Below, piece by piece: positions 43,781 through 52,064 of a stretch of 64,000 nt of DNA (the first letter of the stretch is position 1; each line of letters opens with the position of its first letter). Origin of the DNA: JAVVSK01 sp036654235 (lineage in GTDB: Bacteria; Bacillota; Clostridia; Christensenellales; CAG-138); contig JAVVSK010000005.1 in NCBI GenBank assembly GCA_036654235.1, positions 1 through 64,000 on the forward strand. Reading direction: 5' to 3'. The notes below the pieces were generated by a model, which did no database searches, had not been told where the DNA came from, and saw nothing but the letters and a program-made list of their open reading frames with translations. The translations under genes and the position numbers were made by a program.

Positions 43781-43826
43781 AACAGTTAAGGCATCTTGCC
43801 TCTGTTTTACTTCAATTTTATTTTTT
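43779..43826 (+). terminator. terminator after yajC
   Basis: AAAACAG (43779-43785) pairs with CTGTTTT (43802-43808), with an inner AGGCA/TGCCT stem, followed by a T-rich tail ending in TTTTTT (43821-43826). Confidence 0.8.
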
Positions 43827-43845
43827 AAACAAGTGTAAGTACAAA

Positions 43846-43907
43846 AAATTTAAGGCATCCGCCTAAATTTACAACCAAATTAAATCGGCGTTTTTACAGC
43901 GTCGATT
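43846..43907 (+). other. two further hairpins before the PfoR-like gene
   Basis: AAATTTAAGGC and GCCTAAATTT (43846-43870, one bulged base) and then AATCGGCG with CGTCGATT (43883-43907, one G-U pair, followed by TTGTTA). The second sits about 45 bases before the next gene and may be a leader element. Confidence 0.5.
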
Positions 43908-43951
43908 TTGTTATGCTAATTTTTTACAAAAAAGAAAAAGGGAGTTTAATT

Positions 43952-44980
43952 ATGGGTTCAAAGATTTGGAAGGTTGTAAATAGATACTCTAAAAAGTGGT
44001 TTATAAACGGAATGAGTGCGATGGCTTTAGGCCTTTTCGCGTCTCTAATAATCGGTCTTATTCTGACGCAGATAAGTAAGATCCCGGGACTTTCGTTCCT
44101 AGCTGAAATTACTAAGGTTATCGGAGCAGCGTCACCCGTTGTTGGGTCCGCTATGGGCGTTGCAATAGCATATGCGCTTAAAGCCAGCCCTCTTGTTATA
44201 TTCTCATGTTGTGCATGTGGAGCATGCGGGTATGCTGCAGGCGGTCCCGTTGGAGCTTATGTTGCCGCGATAGCTGGTACTGAAATAGGTATGCTGATTT
44301 CAAAAAAAACCAAGCTCGATATTATTTTAACGCCCATGGTAACTATAGTTGCCGGCGGTGGTTTAGGACTTTTAACAGGCCCGGCTCTCTCGTCATTTAT
44401 GTCCTTTTTAGGTGGCGTTATAAACGATGCAACTGTTTTAGCACCAATACCTATGGGAATTATAATAGCGGTTTTAGTCGGTCTTGCCTTAACCGCCCCG
44501 ATAAGCTCAGCTGCCCTTTGCATAATGATCGGTATATCGGGAATTGCGGCCGGCGCTGCAACTGTCGGTTGTTGTGCTCAGATGGTTGGTTTTGCCGTTA
44601 TGAGTTATCAGTCAAACAAGATAGGCGCTTCACTTTCCATAGGACTTGGAACTTCTATGCTTCAGTTTGCCAATATTTTACGACGACCTGCGATCTGGAT
44701 TCCGCCGACTCTTTCCGCAGCAATTTTAGGACCTATAGCTACAACTGTGCTAAAAATGACAAACACACCAGAAGGTGCCGGAATGGGTACGTCGGGTCTC
44801 GTCGGTCAGTTTGGAACATTCGCTTCTATGAGTCCAACTACCGATTGGTGGATAATATTGATCGAAATAGCTGTTATGCAGGTTATACTCCCCGCATTGC
44901 TTACCTTTGGATTTTATATTTTATTTAAAAAGCTAAAATGGTTTACCGATGAGGATCTTATTTTAAACCGTATGGATTAA
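43952..44980 (+). CDS. PfoR-like/PTS_EIIC_2 membrane protein
   Basis: A 342-residue protein with about nine helices of the PTS_EIIC_2/PfoR group, named after a Clostridium perfringens regulator of perfringolysin. The GGPVGAYVAAIAGTEIGMLISKK and TPMVTIVAGGGLGLLTGPAL stretches are typical, and NTPEGAGMGTSGLVGQFG recurs in relatives. It is unusually Cys-rich in FSCCACGACGYAAG and VGCCAQM. No phosphotransferase partner lies nearby, so sugar uptake is unproven. ATG 43952 follows GGGAG; a 13-codon longer frame has no site. Confidence 0.82.
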   Translation: MGSKIWKVVNRYSKKWFINGMSAMALGLFASLIIGLILTQISKIPGLSFLAEITKVIGAASPVVGSAMGVAIAYALKASPLVIFSCCACGACGYAAGGPVGAYVAAIAGTEIGMLISKKTKLDIILTPMVTIVAGGGLGLLTGPALSSFMSFLGGVINDATVLAPIPMGIIIAVLVGLALTAPISSAALCIMIGISGIAAGAATVGCCAQMVGFAVMSYQSNKIGASLSIGLGTSMLQFANILRRPAIWIPPTLSAAILGPIATTVLKMTNTPEGAGMGTSGLVGQFGTFASMSPTTDWWIILIEIAVMQVILPALLTFGFYILFKKLKWFTDEDLILNRMD

Positions 44981-45014
44981 TAACCGTTGATAAGGTAATT
45001 AAGAAAGGATTTTC

Positions 45015-45785
45015 ATGCGAAGCGAAAGCGAAATGAAAAGACTGATACTGAACTATGCAAGCGACGAGAGCGTAGCTCTCGTCGCAATGAATGGTTCAAG
45101 AGTAGATAAATACACAAAAAAAGACATATATCAGGACTATGATATTGTATTTGTTGTAGACGATGTTGATTATTTCGTCAATAAAAAAGACGAATGGCTA
45201 AGTGGTTTCGGAAAACGAGTAATTATGCAGGAGCCTCTGCCAAACACACCGAAAAACGCAACAAAGCCATGGCACATATTTTTAATGCAGTTTGCGGATG
45301 GAAACCGTATAGACCTTTTACTGGTTCCTATAGAAGATCTAGATACATACTTATCGGCTGACAGCCTTACACGTATCATTTTAGATAAGCGTGGGCTTGT
45401 AAAAAATAAGCCGCCTGAAAGCGATAGTGATTATTGGGTGAAAAAGCCAATCACTAGTGAATTTAATAGTTGTATAAATGAATTTTATTGGATGTCGATA
45501 TTTGGTGCAGATACAGGATTTATAATGAGCGCAGGTAAGTTTTATAAGCGTTTAACCGAATATTTATCTGAGGAGGAATTAAAAAAGCTCATGAAAACAT
45601 ATTCATTGGAATCTACATCTGATCAAATCGATGCTCTGTTTTCCGGGTTGGATTTGTTTTATAAATTAGCGCTTACGGTTGCCGAGAAATTAGGCTTTGA
45701 ATTTCCAAATTCCGAAGCTATAGACGTTCCGAAATACATATTTGAACGTATTCAGCCAAAAAGCCGACAAATATCGGGCGATTAA
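45015..45785 (+). CDS. ANT(6)-like aminoglycoside nucleotidyltransferase, shortened
   Basis: A 256-residue protein of the aminoglycoside 6-adenylyltransferase family. The nucleotidyltransferase core is clear: MNGSRVDKYTKKDIYQDYDI with the metal-binding Asp pair, then FADGNRIDLLLVP and DSDYWVKKP, then INEFYWMSIFGA. Full-length relatives are about 285-300 residues and carry roughly 40 more between INEF-W and SAGKFxKxL; here the join is FGADTGFIMSAGKFYKRL. The C-terminal helical half resumes normally. It may be a housekeeping nucleotidyltransferase rather than a resistance enzyme. GAAAGGA precedes ATG 45015. Confidence 0.8.
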   Translation: MRSESEMKRLILNYASDESVALVAMNGSRVDKYTKKDIYQDYDIVFVVDDVDYFVNKKDEWLSGFGKRVIMQEPLPNTPKNATKPWHIFLMQFADGNRIDLLLVPIEDLDTYLSADSLTRIILDKRGLVKNKPPESDSDYWVKKPITSEFNSCINEFYWMSIFGADTGFIMSAGKFYKRLTEYLSEEELKKLMKTYSLESTSDQIDALFSGLDLFYKLALTVAEKLGFEFPNSEAIDVPKYIFERIQPKSRQISGD

Positions 45786-45804
45786 CCGATATTTGTCAAG
45801 GCTT
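45766..45804. terminator. hairpin enclosing the stop codon of the ANT(6)-like gene
   Basis: GACAAATATCGG (45766-45777) pairs perfectly with CCGATATTTGTC (45786-45797), with an outer AAGCC/GGCTT pair (45761-45765 and 45800-45804, AA bulge). The TAA stop lies in the loop. No T run follows on the plus strand; it sits between convergent genes. Confidence 0.65.
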
Positions 45805-45831
45805 CGATTGACTCTACAATATATTAAAATT

Positions 45832-46893
45832 TCAATCTTTTTTTTCATCGTCATCGCGAAGCTTTATAACGCTTGCTGCAAAACGTCTTCTGTCCTGAGA
45901 TAGAGCGGCGTAATGTTTTTTTGTTGTATTTACGTCTTTGTGTCCTAGACAATCGGCAACAAGGTATATATCTCCTGTTTCGCGGTACAACATAGTTCCA
46001 TAGGTACTTCTAAGTTTATGCGGAGATATTGATTTTTGTGGTACGGCAACAGCTGCATATTTTTTAACTATGTTTTCGACAGCGCGCACTGTTAGCCGCT
46101 TCATCTGAGACGATAAAAAAAGCGCTCCTTCATATCCCGGCAGCGGATTTTGTGATTCGCGAATTTCAATATAGTTTAAAAGAGCAGTTCGCGTTTCAGA
46201 GCCAAATACGAGAGTGTCTTTATTTCCGCCCTTTCTCGTTATTGAAAACTCATTTGAAAAAAAGTTAAGATCGTCCGTATTTAGGCCAACAAGCTCGCTG
46301 ATTCGGATTCCGGTACCCAAAAACAGGGTAAGTATCGCCATATCCCGTATCTTAGCTTTTTCATGAAGCTTTTTTTGATGCATCGTCATACCGAGACCGG
46401 TTTCACATGCATCAAGCAGCCGCGCTACCTCGTCCGGCTCAAGGCGAACGATAGGTTTATCGTGAAGCTTTGGGGGATCTACAAATGTAGGAACGGTAGA
46501 TAAAAGTTGTCCTTTTTTATAAAAATACTTAAAAAAAGCGCGAATTGTGGATAATTTCCTCGCCTTCGTGCTTTCGTTGTTAACAAATTCCTCCCCATTT
46601 CTCTCGTAGTAAGAAAGGTATTCTATAAATATCTCAATTTCGGTACTCGTAATTGAATCAAGGTCGGAAAGAGTTATACTTTCTATGTTTTTATTTAAAA
46701 AACGCGGAAGTCTATTAATTAGAAAATTAAAGAAAATTCTAAGATCGGTAGCATACTCAAAGCGCGTAAGCACAGAAGTCGTACTTTCACGCGCACGAAA
46801 ATAATCGGCACAGTATGGAGGGAATCCCTTAAGCATTTCCCTGATTTTTTTCGTATAAATCTTATGGCGCGTCGCCGTATAATCGTTATCCAT
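45832..46893 (-). CDS. tyrosine recombinase, XerC/XerD-like
   Basis: A 353-residue site-specific recombinase with a complete catalytic set: R197 in GTGIRISELVGL, K221 in ITRKGGNKD, H292 and R295 in SPHKLRSTYGT, H318 in CLGHKD and Y328 in KKHYAAL. The N-terminal SAM-like domain (about 30-130) binds the core site. It may resolve chromosome dimers, as lone Xer proteins do in many Clostridia; nothing nearby suggests a mobile element. AGAGG precedes ATG 46893. Divergent from the DUF1273 gene. Confidence 0.9.
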   Translation of the reverse strand: MDNDYTATRHKIYTKKIREMLKGFPPYCADYFRARESTTSVLTRFEYATDLRIFFNFLINRLPRFLNKNIESITLSDLDSITSTEIEIFIEYLSYYERNGEEFVNNESTKARKLSTIRAFFKYFYKKGQLLSTVPTFVDPPKLHDKPIVRLEPDEVARLLDACETGLGMTMHQKKLHEKAKIRDMAILTLFLGTGIRISELVGLNTDDLNFFSNEFSITRKGGNKDTLVFGSETRTALLNYIEIRESQNPLPGYEGALFLSSQMKRLTVRAVENIVKKYAAVAVPQKSISPHKLRSTYGTMLYRETGDIYLVADCLGHKDVNTTKKHYAALSQDRRRFAASVIKLRDDDEKKD

Positions 46894-46931
46894 TGCTAAA
46901 CGCCTCTTTTTTTATATTTATCACTATATCT

Positions 46932-46960
46932 ATTTTATCATTGATTCTAAAATTTCGCAA
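46932..46960 (-). promoter_or_regulatory. promoter of the tyrosine recombinase gene
   Basis: TTGCGA (46960-46955), 17 bases, TAAAAT (46937-46932) on the minus strand. Confidence 0.45.
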
Positions 46961-47050
46961 AGATAAACTATTAATTCAATACACAGAGCTCGTTCGACAA
47001 GCATACTTATTATTTTGCAAAAATAGATTATCTTCTTAATTATAATATAT

Positions 47051-47079
47051 TTGACAAAAGTAATAATGACTTTTATAAT
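47051..47079 (+). promoter_or_regulatory. promoter of the DUF1273 gene
   Basis: Perfect TTGACA (47051-47056) and TATAAT (47074-47079) with 17 bases between them, 36 bases before the start codon. Confidence 0.9.
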
Positions 47080-47115
47080 AGATGTTGATTGGAATTTATA
47101 AAAAGGTGATGGATA

Positions 47116-47652
47116 ATGAAAAATATAACATGTTCTTTCGCAGGTTACCGTCCCCAAAAACTCTCAATTTTATATGATGAGCTTAGCTCTCCTTGCGTTC
47201 TATTAAAACGAAGACTTAAATCTGAAATTGAAAGAATGATTGAAAATAATAACGTCGCTACCTTTATAAGTGGAATGGCTATGGGAATTGATCTTATTGC
47301 CGCTGAAATCGTCCTAATAGTAAAAAAAGAGCGCCCTTATGATGATATTCGTCTTGTAACCGCTATACCCTTTGAGGGTCAGGATGATTCCTGGTGCGGT
47401 GAATATAGAAAACGCTATCGTCATGTACTTGATATGGCTGATGAGCAAGTTATAATAAGCGAATATTATACCAGAGCCTGCATGTATGAGCGTAATCGTT
47501 ATATGGTGGATAATTCTGACTATATAATAGCGGTTTTTGACGGTAAGTCGGGGGGAACTAAATACACCCTTGATTATGCTATTAAGAGAGGCGTTGGAAG
47601 CGTAGTTATAGACCCTCGCGATTTTCTTTTTTTCGATCGTCTTGTAGTTTAG
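47116..47652 (+). CDS. DUF1273 (YpsA-like SLOG) family protein
   Basis: A 178-residue protein with the Rossmann-like SLOG fold. TCSFAGYRPQKL at the start, SGMAMGIDLIAAEIVL near 52-67, and YIIAVFDGKSGGTKYTLDYA near 144-163 line the predicted ligand pocket. SLOG proteins are thought to bind nucleotides or nucleotide-derived signals; YpsA of Bacillus influences cell division, but that role is not shown for this protein. AAGGTGATGG precedes ATG 47116. It is a single gene. Confidence 0.9.
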   Translation: MKNITCSFAGYRPQKLSILYDELSSPCVLLKRRLKSEIERMIENNNVATFISGMAMGIDLIAAEIVLIVKKERPYDDIRLVTAIPFEGQDDSWCGEYRKRYRHVLDMADEQVIISEYYTRACMYERNRYMVDNSDYIIAVFDGKSGGTKYTLDYAIKRGVGSVVIDPRDFLFFDRLVV

Positions 47653-47801
47653 TAATTTAAAACAAGTAGTGAAAAGTCTCCTTAAGGGTTTTATAAAAAA
47701 TATATGGTATCCTTATCTAATTTTGGGGTATGACGCTTTTAAATCTGCACCCTATGCTGTATAATTATTAATAATAATATTTATTTTTGGAGGAGAGAAA
47801 T

Positions 47802-49313
47802 ATGGAACTGGATTCTTTGATAACTCATTTTCGCGACGTAACTACTAAGTCGCGTGCCTATTCTCATGCTATGGCTGCGTTGTATTACGACGCGCAGACG
47901 GTTGCTCCTAAAAACTCAGTTATAGGATTATCGAAAACGATGGGGATGCTTTCGGAATTAGATTATAATTTAACCGTAAATAAAGAAATGATGGATTGTA
48001 TTGCAACGTTGCATGAACATATTGAAGAACTTCAAGATCCCGTTTTAAAGCGCGAAGTTGAGCTTAAATATAAGCAAATAAATCGCATGAGCAAGCTTTC
48101 CGTTGAAGATGTGGTTGAATTTTCAAAGTTGCAGGCAGAGGCTGAATCCGTTTGGGAACAAGCTAAAAACGCCAATGATTATTCGATGTTTGAGCCGTAC
48201 CTTGCGCGTATAGTTGAAACGGCTATTCGTTTTATTAAAATTACAGATCCGGACAAGGATCCGTATGAAGCTATGTTAAATGACTATGAGGAGGGTTTAA
48301 AAACAGAGTTTTTAGATCAGTTTTTCGCTCTCATTCGAGATAGAATCGCTGTTCTTTTAAAGAAAGTCCAAAATAGCAAAACGGTTATCGATGATAGCTT
48401 TTTAAAGCTCAATTACCCCGTCGAAAAGCAGCGCGAGCTTTCAGACTACCTTATGAAGATAATGTCTATAAACAGGGATGATTGCATTATTGGCGAAGTT
48501 GAACATCCCTTTACTACCTCTAACAATAAACACGATGTCCGCATAACAACACACTACCATGAGGATAACATGGTAAGCTCAATGTATAGCGTTATTCATG
48601 AGGGTGGTCACGCGCTATATGAACTGAATACCGGTGATAATCTTCGCGATTCGTTTTTAGCATCCGGCACCAGCATGGCGGCGCACGAATCACAATCCCG
48701 TTTTTATGAAAACATAATCGGAAGATCAAAAGAATTTGTAGAGCTTATATTCCCTAAACTGAAGGAACTTTTCCCCGAACAGCTCAATGGCGTTACTCCA
48801 TATATGTTTTATCTTGCAATAAATAAAACGGAGCCGAGTCTTATCCGAACCGAAGCAGATGAACTTACATATTCTTTACATATAATGATTCGCTATGAGC
48901 TTGAAAAACGTTTAATAGCCGGCACATTGCTTGTCAAAGATCTTCCTATGGAATGGAATAAAATGTATAAAGAATATCTTGGCGTAGACGTTCCTGATTT
49001 TAAACATGGTGTTTTGCAGGATTCACATTGGGCGGGAACTCTTATTGGATATTTCCCGTCATACGCTATAGGCAGCGCATATTCGGCTCAGATGCTTAAC
49101 ACTATGCAGCATAACTTCAACGTTTTTGACGAGGTTAAGAATAATAGACTGAGCCGCATAGTTGAGTTTATGACAGATAAAATGTATAAACACGGTATGC
49201 TCCTTAAGGCTTGCGATGTCGTTGAGACGGTCTGCAACGAAAAATTCGACCCATCGTATTACATTGATTATCTCGAAAAAAAGTATACAGATATATATAA
49301 TCTTAAGAGTTGA
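47802..49313 (+). CDS. M32-family metallocarboxypeptidase
   Basis: A 503-residue cytoplasmic zinc carboxypeptidase (Taq/Pfu type). The zinc motif is HEGGH at 266-270 (VIHEGGHALYELN), the second-shell AAHESQSRFYENIIGR follows about 30 residues later, and FRTE-type IRTEADELTYSLHIMIRYELE contains further active-site residues. It trims C-terminal residues from peptides. The start is ATG 47802, seven bases after GGAGGAG; a TTG five codons earlier lies on that site. Length is typical. Confidence 0.95.
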   Translation: MELDSLITHFRDVTTKSRAYSHAMAALYYDAQTVAPKNSVIGLSKTMGMLSELDYNLTVNKEMMDCIATLHEHIEELQDPVLKREVELKYKQINRMSKLSVEDVVEFSKLQAEAESVWEQAKNANDYSMFEPYLARIVETAIRFIKITDPDKDPYEAMLNDYEEGLKTEFLDQFFALIRDRIAVLLKKVQNSKTVIDDSFLKLNYPVEKQRELSDYLMKIMSINRDDCIIGEVEHPFTTSNNKHDVRITTHYHEDNMVSSMYSVIHEGGHALYELNTGDNLRDSFLASGTSMAAHESQSRFYENIIGRSKEFVELIFPKLKELFPEQLNGVTPYMFYLAINKTEPSLIRTEADELTYSLHIMIRYELEKRLIAGTLLVKDLPMEWNKMYKEYLGVDVPDFKHGVLQDSHWAGTLIGYFPSYAIGSAYSAQMLNTMQHNFNVFDEVKNNRLSRIVEFMTDKMYKHGMLLKACDVVETVCNEKFDPSYYIDYLEKKYTDIYNLKS

Positions 49314-49352
49314 GCTCAGCTCTGAGGGCTAAAAAGCAATGAACAAAAGCTT

Positions 49353-49404
49353 GGACTATAATATAATCCGCCCACTGTTAACAGTGGGCGGATTATATTA
49401 GTCC
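49353..49404. terminator. long convergent terminator hairpin
   Basis: The left arm (49353-49377) and right arm (49382-49404) pair over 23 bases with one two-base bulge and a TTAA loop; the GC core is CCGCCCACTG/CAGTGGGCGG. It lies between the convergent M32 peptidase and M23 lipoprotein genes. Confidence 0.85.
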
Positions 49405-49417
49405 TGTTTCCGACTTT

Positions 49418-50521
49418 TCATTCATTTTGTAAATCATGCATTAACTTATATGGATTTACAAACTTTCCGTCGGGCGAGATTATTGATATGTGAAGATGAT
49501 TGGCGTCACTGTTGCCCGTTGAGCCAATATTCCCTATTACGTCTCCGGTAGCTACTGTATCCCCAACTTTAACGTGCCTTGTCAATTCTAACATATGGTA
49601 ATAATGATACTCATATCCGAACGAATCGGTGATTATAACAAAATTTCCGGGTATATTTCCATAACCTATCGCCGTAACAATTCCCGGACTAATGCTTAGT
49701 ATATCAGTTCCCTGATCGGCCTTTATATCGGTCCCCATATGCTTTCTCGTATTATTTGAACGCGTATCACACCATGAGTCATGAAACGAATAATAGTGAT
49801 CTTTAAGAGGAAAATGTAAGGTTTTCATAACGTTGCTCGGAAATGAATATACATTATCTATAGACTCATTGCCATAATCATCATACACCGAGGTAAGATA
49901 AGCATAAGTAAATCTTATGTCTATATATTTTCCAAAATCCCCATTTGAATAAATATTTGCAAAATCAACTATATCGTAAGGTTTTATAGTTATAATCAAT
50001 TTTCGAACATTTGATTCTTGAATATTAAAAGATATATTTAAAAGGGCTAAAAATTCAACTTTATCGTTGATGAAGGGTAAGGTAGAGGCAAGAAATTGGA
50101 ATGATGGATAAGATATATGAAAGTCCCTGTCAAGATCATTTTTTTGTTCCGCCAGATATGAATAAACTGCATTTACAGCAGTATCAATAGAAGACTGCAC
50201 AAGAGCAGCCTTTAATATATATCTATTTATATTTATAGTCATATTTTGGGCAAAATCATAGCCATATTTTAGTGACCAGTTGTTAACAATGAAGAGGGAA
50301 GAGTCAAAATTATCAAAAAAAATAGGATAAAGTTCATCATATAGTTCATTTTCGGGGGGATAAGGCATTGTTGGCGCTAATGTCGGATTAAGGTATGAAT
50401 CATTATTACTGTCGAGCCTTAGTGCAGTAAATATTTCGCATCCGGAAAGCAGTGCTAAAAATGTAAATAAAGCCAAACATAAGGCAGATATTTTTAAATA
50501 AAATCCATCTTTCAATTTCAT
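49418..50521 (-). CDS. M23-family peptidase lipoprotein
   Basis: A 367-residue exported lipoprotein. The signal peptide ends in the lipobox LLSGC at about residue 28. The mature protein has about 200 residues of unknown fold and a C-terminal LytM/M23 peptidase domain, with His and Asp ligands in HMGTDIKADQG, YHYYHML, and the last His in ANHLHISI. It probably cuts peptidoglycan at the outer face of the membrane. I start at ATG 50521; a longer frame to 50560 overlaps the promoter. The -10 box ends only six bases before this ATG and no ribosome binding site fits, so the mRNA may be leaderless. Confidence 0.85.
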   Translation of the reverse strand: MKLKDGFYLKISALCLALFTFLALLSGCEIFTALRLDSNNDSYLNPTLAPTMPYPPENELYDELYPIFFDNFDSSLFIVNNWSLKYGYDFAQNMTININRYILKAALVQSSIDTAVNAVYSYLAEQKNDLDRDFHISYPSFQFLASTLPFINDKVEFLALLNISFNIQESNVRKLIITIKPYDIVDFANIYSNGDFGKYIDIRFTYAYLTSVYDDYGNESIDNVYSFPSNVMKTLHFPLKDHYYSFHDSWCDTRSNNTRKHMGTDIKADQGTDILSISPGIVTAIGYGNIPGNFVIITDSFGYEYHYYHMLELTRHVKVGDTVATGDVIGNIGSTGNSDANHLHISIISPDGKFVNPYKLMHDLQNE

Positions 50522-50527
50522 TTTGAT

Positions 50528-50556
50528 ATTATAGCATATTTTCATTCTGACAACAA
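50528..50556 (-). promoter_or_regulatory. promoter of the M23 lipoprotein gene
   Basis: Perfect TATAAT (50533-50528) with a weak TTGTTG (50556-50551) 17 bases upstream. The expected start of transcription falls at or next to the ATG. Confidence 0.5.
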
Positions 50557-50648
50557 ACAAAATTTAATCTTTATTACTTCCAATATTGGCTTTAAAGTGG
50601 AAGTTAGTATGAATAATTATATATCATTGTTGAGATGGGGGGAGTTCC

Positions 50649-50700
50649 TTCGTCTATATTTATTCGTAAAACACAAGTTTTACGAATAAATATAGACGAA
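50649..50700. repeat. perfect 24-base inverted repeat with ACAA loop
   Basis: The left arm (50649-50672, beginning TTCGTCTATATTTATTCG) and the right arm (50677-50700) are exact reverse complements around ACAA. No T run follows on either strand, so it is not a simple terminator. Confidence 0.9.
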
Positions 50701-50780
50701 AATCATTCTCAAAAGCTTTTAAATTTAAAATACGCTTGTTCTTGTTTGTTTTATTAAAGCAACTTTATACAATCTCAGGT

Positions 50781-50818
50781 AAGCTTAAGCTTCCCTTAAT
50801 TAAATTTCGCTTAAGCTT
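50781..50818. repeat. 10-base inverted repeat AAGCTTAAGC
   Basis: AAGCTTAAGC (50781-50790) and GCTTAAGCTT (50809-50818) around an 18-base loop containing TTAATTAA, followed on the plus strand by TATTTTAAA. Confidence 0.7.
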
Positions 50819-51067
50819 TATTTTAAACCAGTTTTCCATTATTCCAACGTTAATATCTAAAATCTATCCTCAATAGTGCGCTTTCTTTGTTCGTATTATT
50901 ATATATAATTTTTATCCGGCAACAAAAATATTCCAGCTTCTTGCTTCTTCTAAGTATTGCTTTTACTCTCATTTATAAGTTGAATTTACAGCGTTTGCAT
51001 TTTAAATATATCATATTCTATATTTCATTGTTTCATGGTAATGAACAGCAGCTTTTTACAAAATCCA

Positions 51068-51664
51068 TTATCCGTCTTTTAGAATGCCACCCAAGACGCA
51101 TGCGTCCAACATTTCCAAAATGCAGATATAAAGCTCTGGCATTGCACGTTTTACATGTTCTACGCGCTTCAGCACCATATTCTTAGTTACATCGCCCTGT
51201 TTCCATGTATAGCCGTCGGTGCTGACATTAAGCAAAAACGGTTCCAATCTATCTACCGATGCGGCGTACAAAGCGTCCTTAGTTTCAGCTTTGTCAAATT
51301 CTTCCCAGAGTGCGCGAATTTCGGAATTTTGATCGTTAGGCAAAATAGAAAACAGCTTATCGGCAGCCGCACTTTCTCGTTTTCTCTTTGAACGGTTTCC
51401 TGCTTTGTCATAACAAAACGTATCTCCCGCATAAACCTCAACGAGATCATGTACGAGAAGCATCTTCAAAACATGCGTAATGTCGATAGTCTCAACAGCA
51501 TATTCCTCAAGCAGCATAGCCATTACGGCTATATGCCACGAATGCTCGGCATCGTTTTCGCGGTGACTCTTATCAATTACGATATTGCGCCTCAATATAT
51601 TTTTCATTTTATCAATCTCGATTATAAATTCGAGCTGACGATTTGCACGTTCTCTATTAAACAT
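51068..51664 (-). CDS. HD-domain hydrolase, YfbR/HDDC2-like
   Basis: A 198-residue metal-dependent phosphohydrolase. The HD motif is spread as H41 in NDAEHSWH, the H72-D73 pair in LLVHDLVEVYAGDT and a later Asp in AASVDRLEPF. This is the HD_3/YfbR-like set, whose known members hydrolyse deoxynucleoside monophosphates. Substrate not proven here. GGGGG precedes ATG 51664. Isolated gene, with no terminator recognised downstream. Confidence 0.88.
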   Translation of the reverse strand: MFNRERANRQLEFIIEIDKMKNILRRNIVIDKSHRENDAEHSWHIAVMAMLLEEYAVETIDITHVLKMLLVHDLVEVYAGDTFCYDKAGNRSKRKRESAAADKLFSILPNDQNSEIRALWEEFDKAETKDALYAASVDRLEPFLLNVSTDGYTWKQGDVTKNMVLKRVEHVKRAMPELYICILEMLDACVLGGILKDG

Positions 51665-51765
51665 ATTGCCCCCTAAATTTCTATAAAGTTGCCAAAGTCA
51701 TAAGAATATCACGCTACGATTTTGAAACAGGATTGAGCCGTTTCGGGTTGAATTTTACCTTTAAG

Positions 51766-51805
51766 TTAAAAAAATGTCGAGATTAAATATCTCGACATTT
51801 TTTAT
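51766..51805. terminator. terminator after the tRNA/6S cluster
   Basis: AAAATGTCGAGAT (51771-51783) pairs with ATCTCGACATTTT (51789-51801) around a five-base loop. On the minus strand the stem is followed by a T run of seven or more, closing the RNA cluster. Confidence 0.88.
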
Positions 51806-51815
51806 TAAACGATGG

Positions 51816-51886
51816 CTGCGGAACTAAGATTCGAACTTAGACAATACGAGTCAGAGTCGTAGGTGCTACCATTACACAATTCCGCA
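51816..51886 (-). tRNA. tRNA-Gln (anticodon CTG)
   Basis: On the minus strand the acceptor TGCGGAA pairs with TTCCGCA, the anticodon stem TACGA/TCGTA holds the loop CTCTGAC (anticodon CTG at 51854-51852), and the T arm is CTAAG TTCGAAT CTTAG. The CCA end is not encoded. The first base of the tRNA is shared with the T run of the preceding RNA. Confidence 0.93.
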
Positions 51887-52062
51887 AAAAAGATCCCGAG
51901 ATGCCGTTTGCCCCTAAATAACACCCGCCTCTCGGCAGGTGGGTGCGCTGTGACGGCTGCTGCTTACTTGAGTCTGAGACCAAATGGCTTTCACTCGACC
52001 AACCCGCGCTCCCGATGTTACTTTGTGGGTTTATAAAAAGGACATAACGCACACCACAGGAT
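51887..52062 (-). ncRNA. ssrS: 6S RNA-like non-coding RNA
   Basis: About 170 bases on the minus strand between the two tRNAs. The 5' end ATCCTGTGGTG pairs with the 3' end ending CATCTCGGGAT to form a closing stem, the middle has a stretch that can form a bubble with the hairpin CACCCACCT/AGGCGGGTG on its 3' side, and a long distal hairpin closes with GCGC/GCGC (around AGCGCGGG and ACAGCGC). It ends with GGGATCTTTTTT. This is the 6S layout (RNA polymerase decoy). Identification rests on fold and remembered sequence style, not on a covariance search. Confidence 0.7.
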
Positions 52063-52064
52063 TT

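Larger units (their letters stand above)
50561..51067. other. gene-free region with two inverted repeats
   Basis: This 507-base stretch between the HD hydrolase and M23 genes shows no credible gene. It holds the perfect 24-base inverted repeat at 50649-50700 and an AT-rich hairpin at 50781-50818. It is low-complexity AT-rich elsewhere. Confidence 0.6.

Noticed and set aside
45015..45785. An acquired antibiotic-resistance cassette
   Set aside because: The gene is shortened, not next to mobile elements, and matches its neighbours in style; resistance cannot be claimed.
45832..46893. Integrase of a prophage or integrative element
   Set aside because: No phage, conjugation or attachment features surround it, and its neighbours are ordinary chromosomal genes; a chromosomal Xer-type role is simpler.
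50887..51186. A 99-codon plus-strand frame after the inverted repeats
   Set aside because: It lacks a ribosome binding site and its 3' half is antisense to the HD hydrolase gene.
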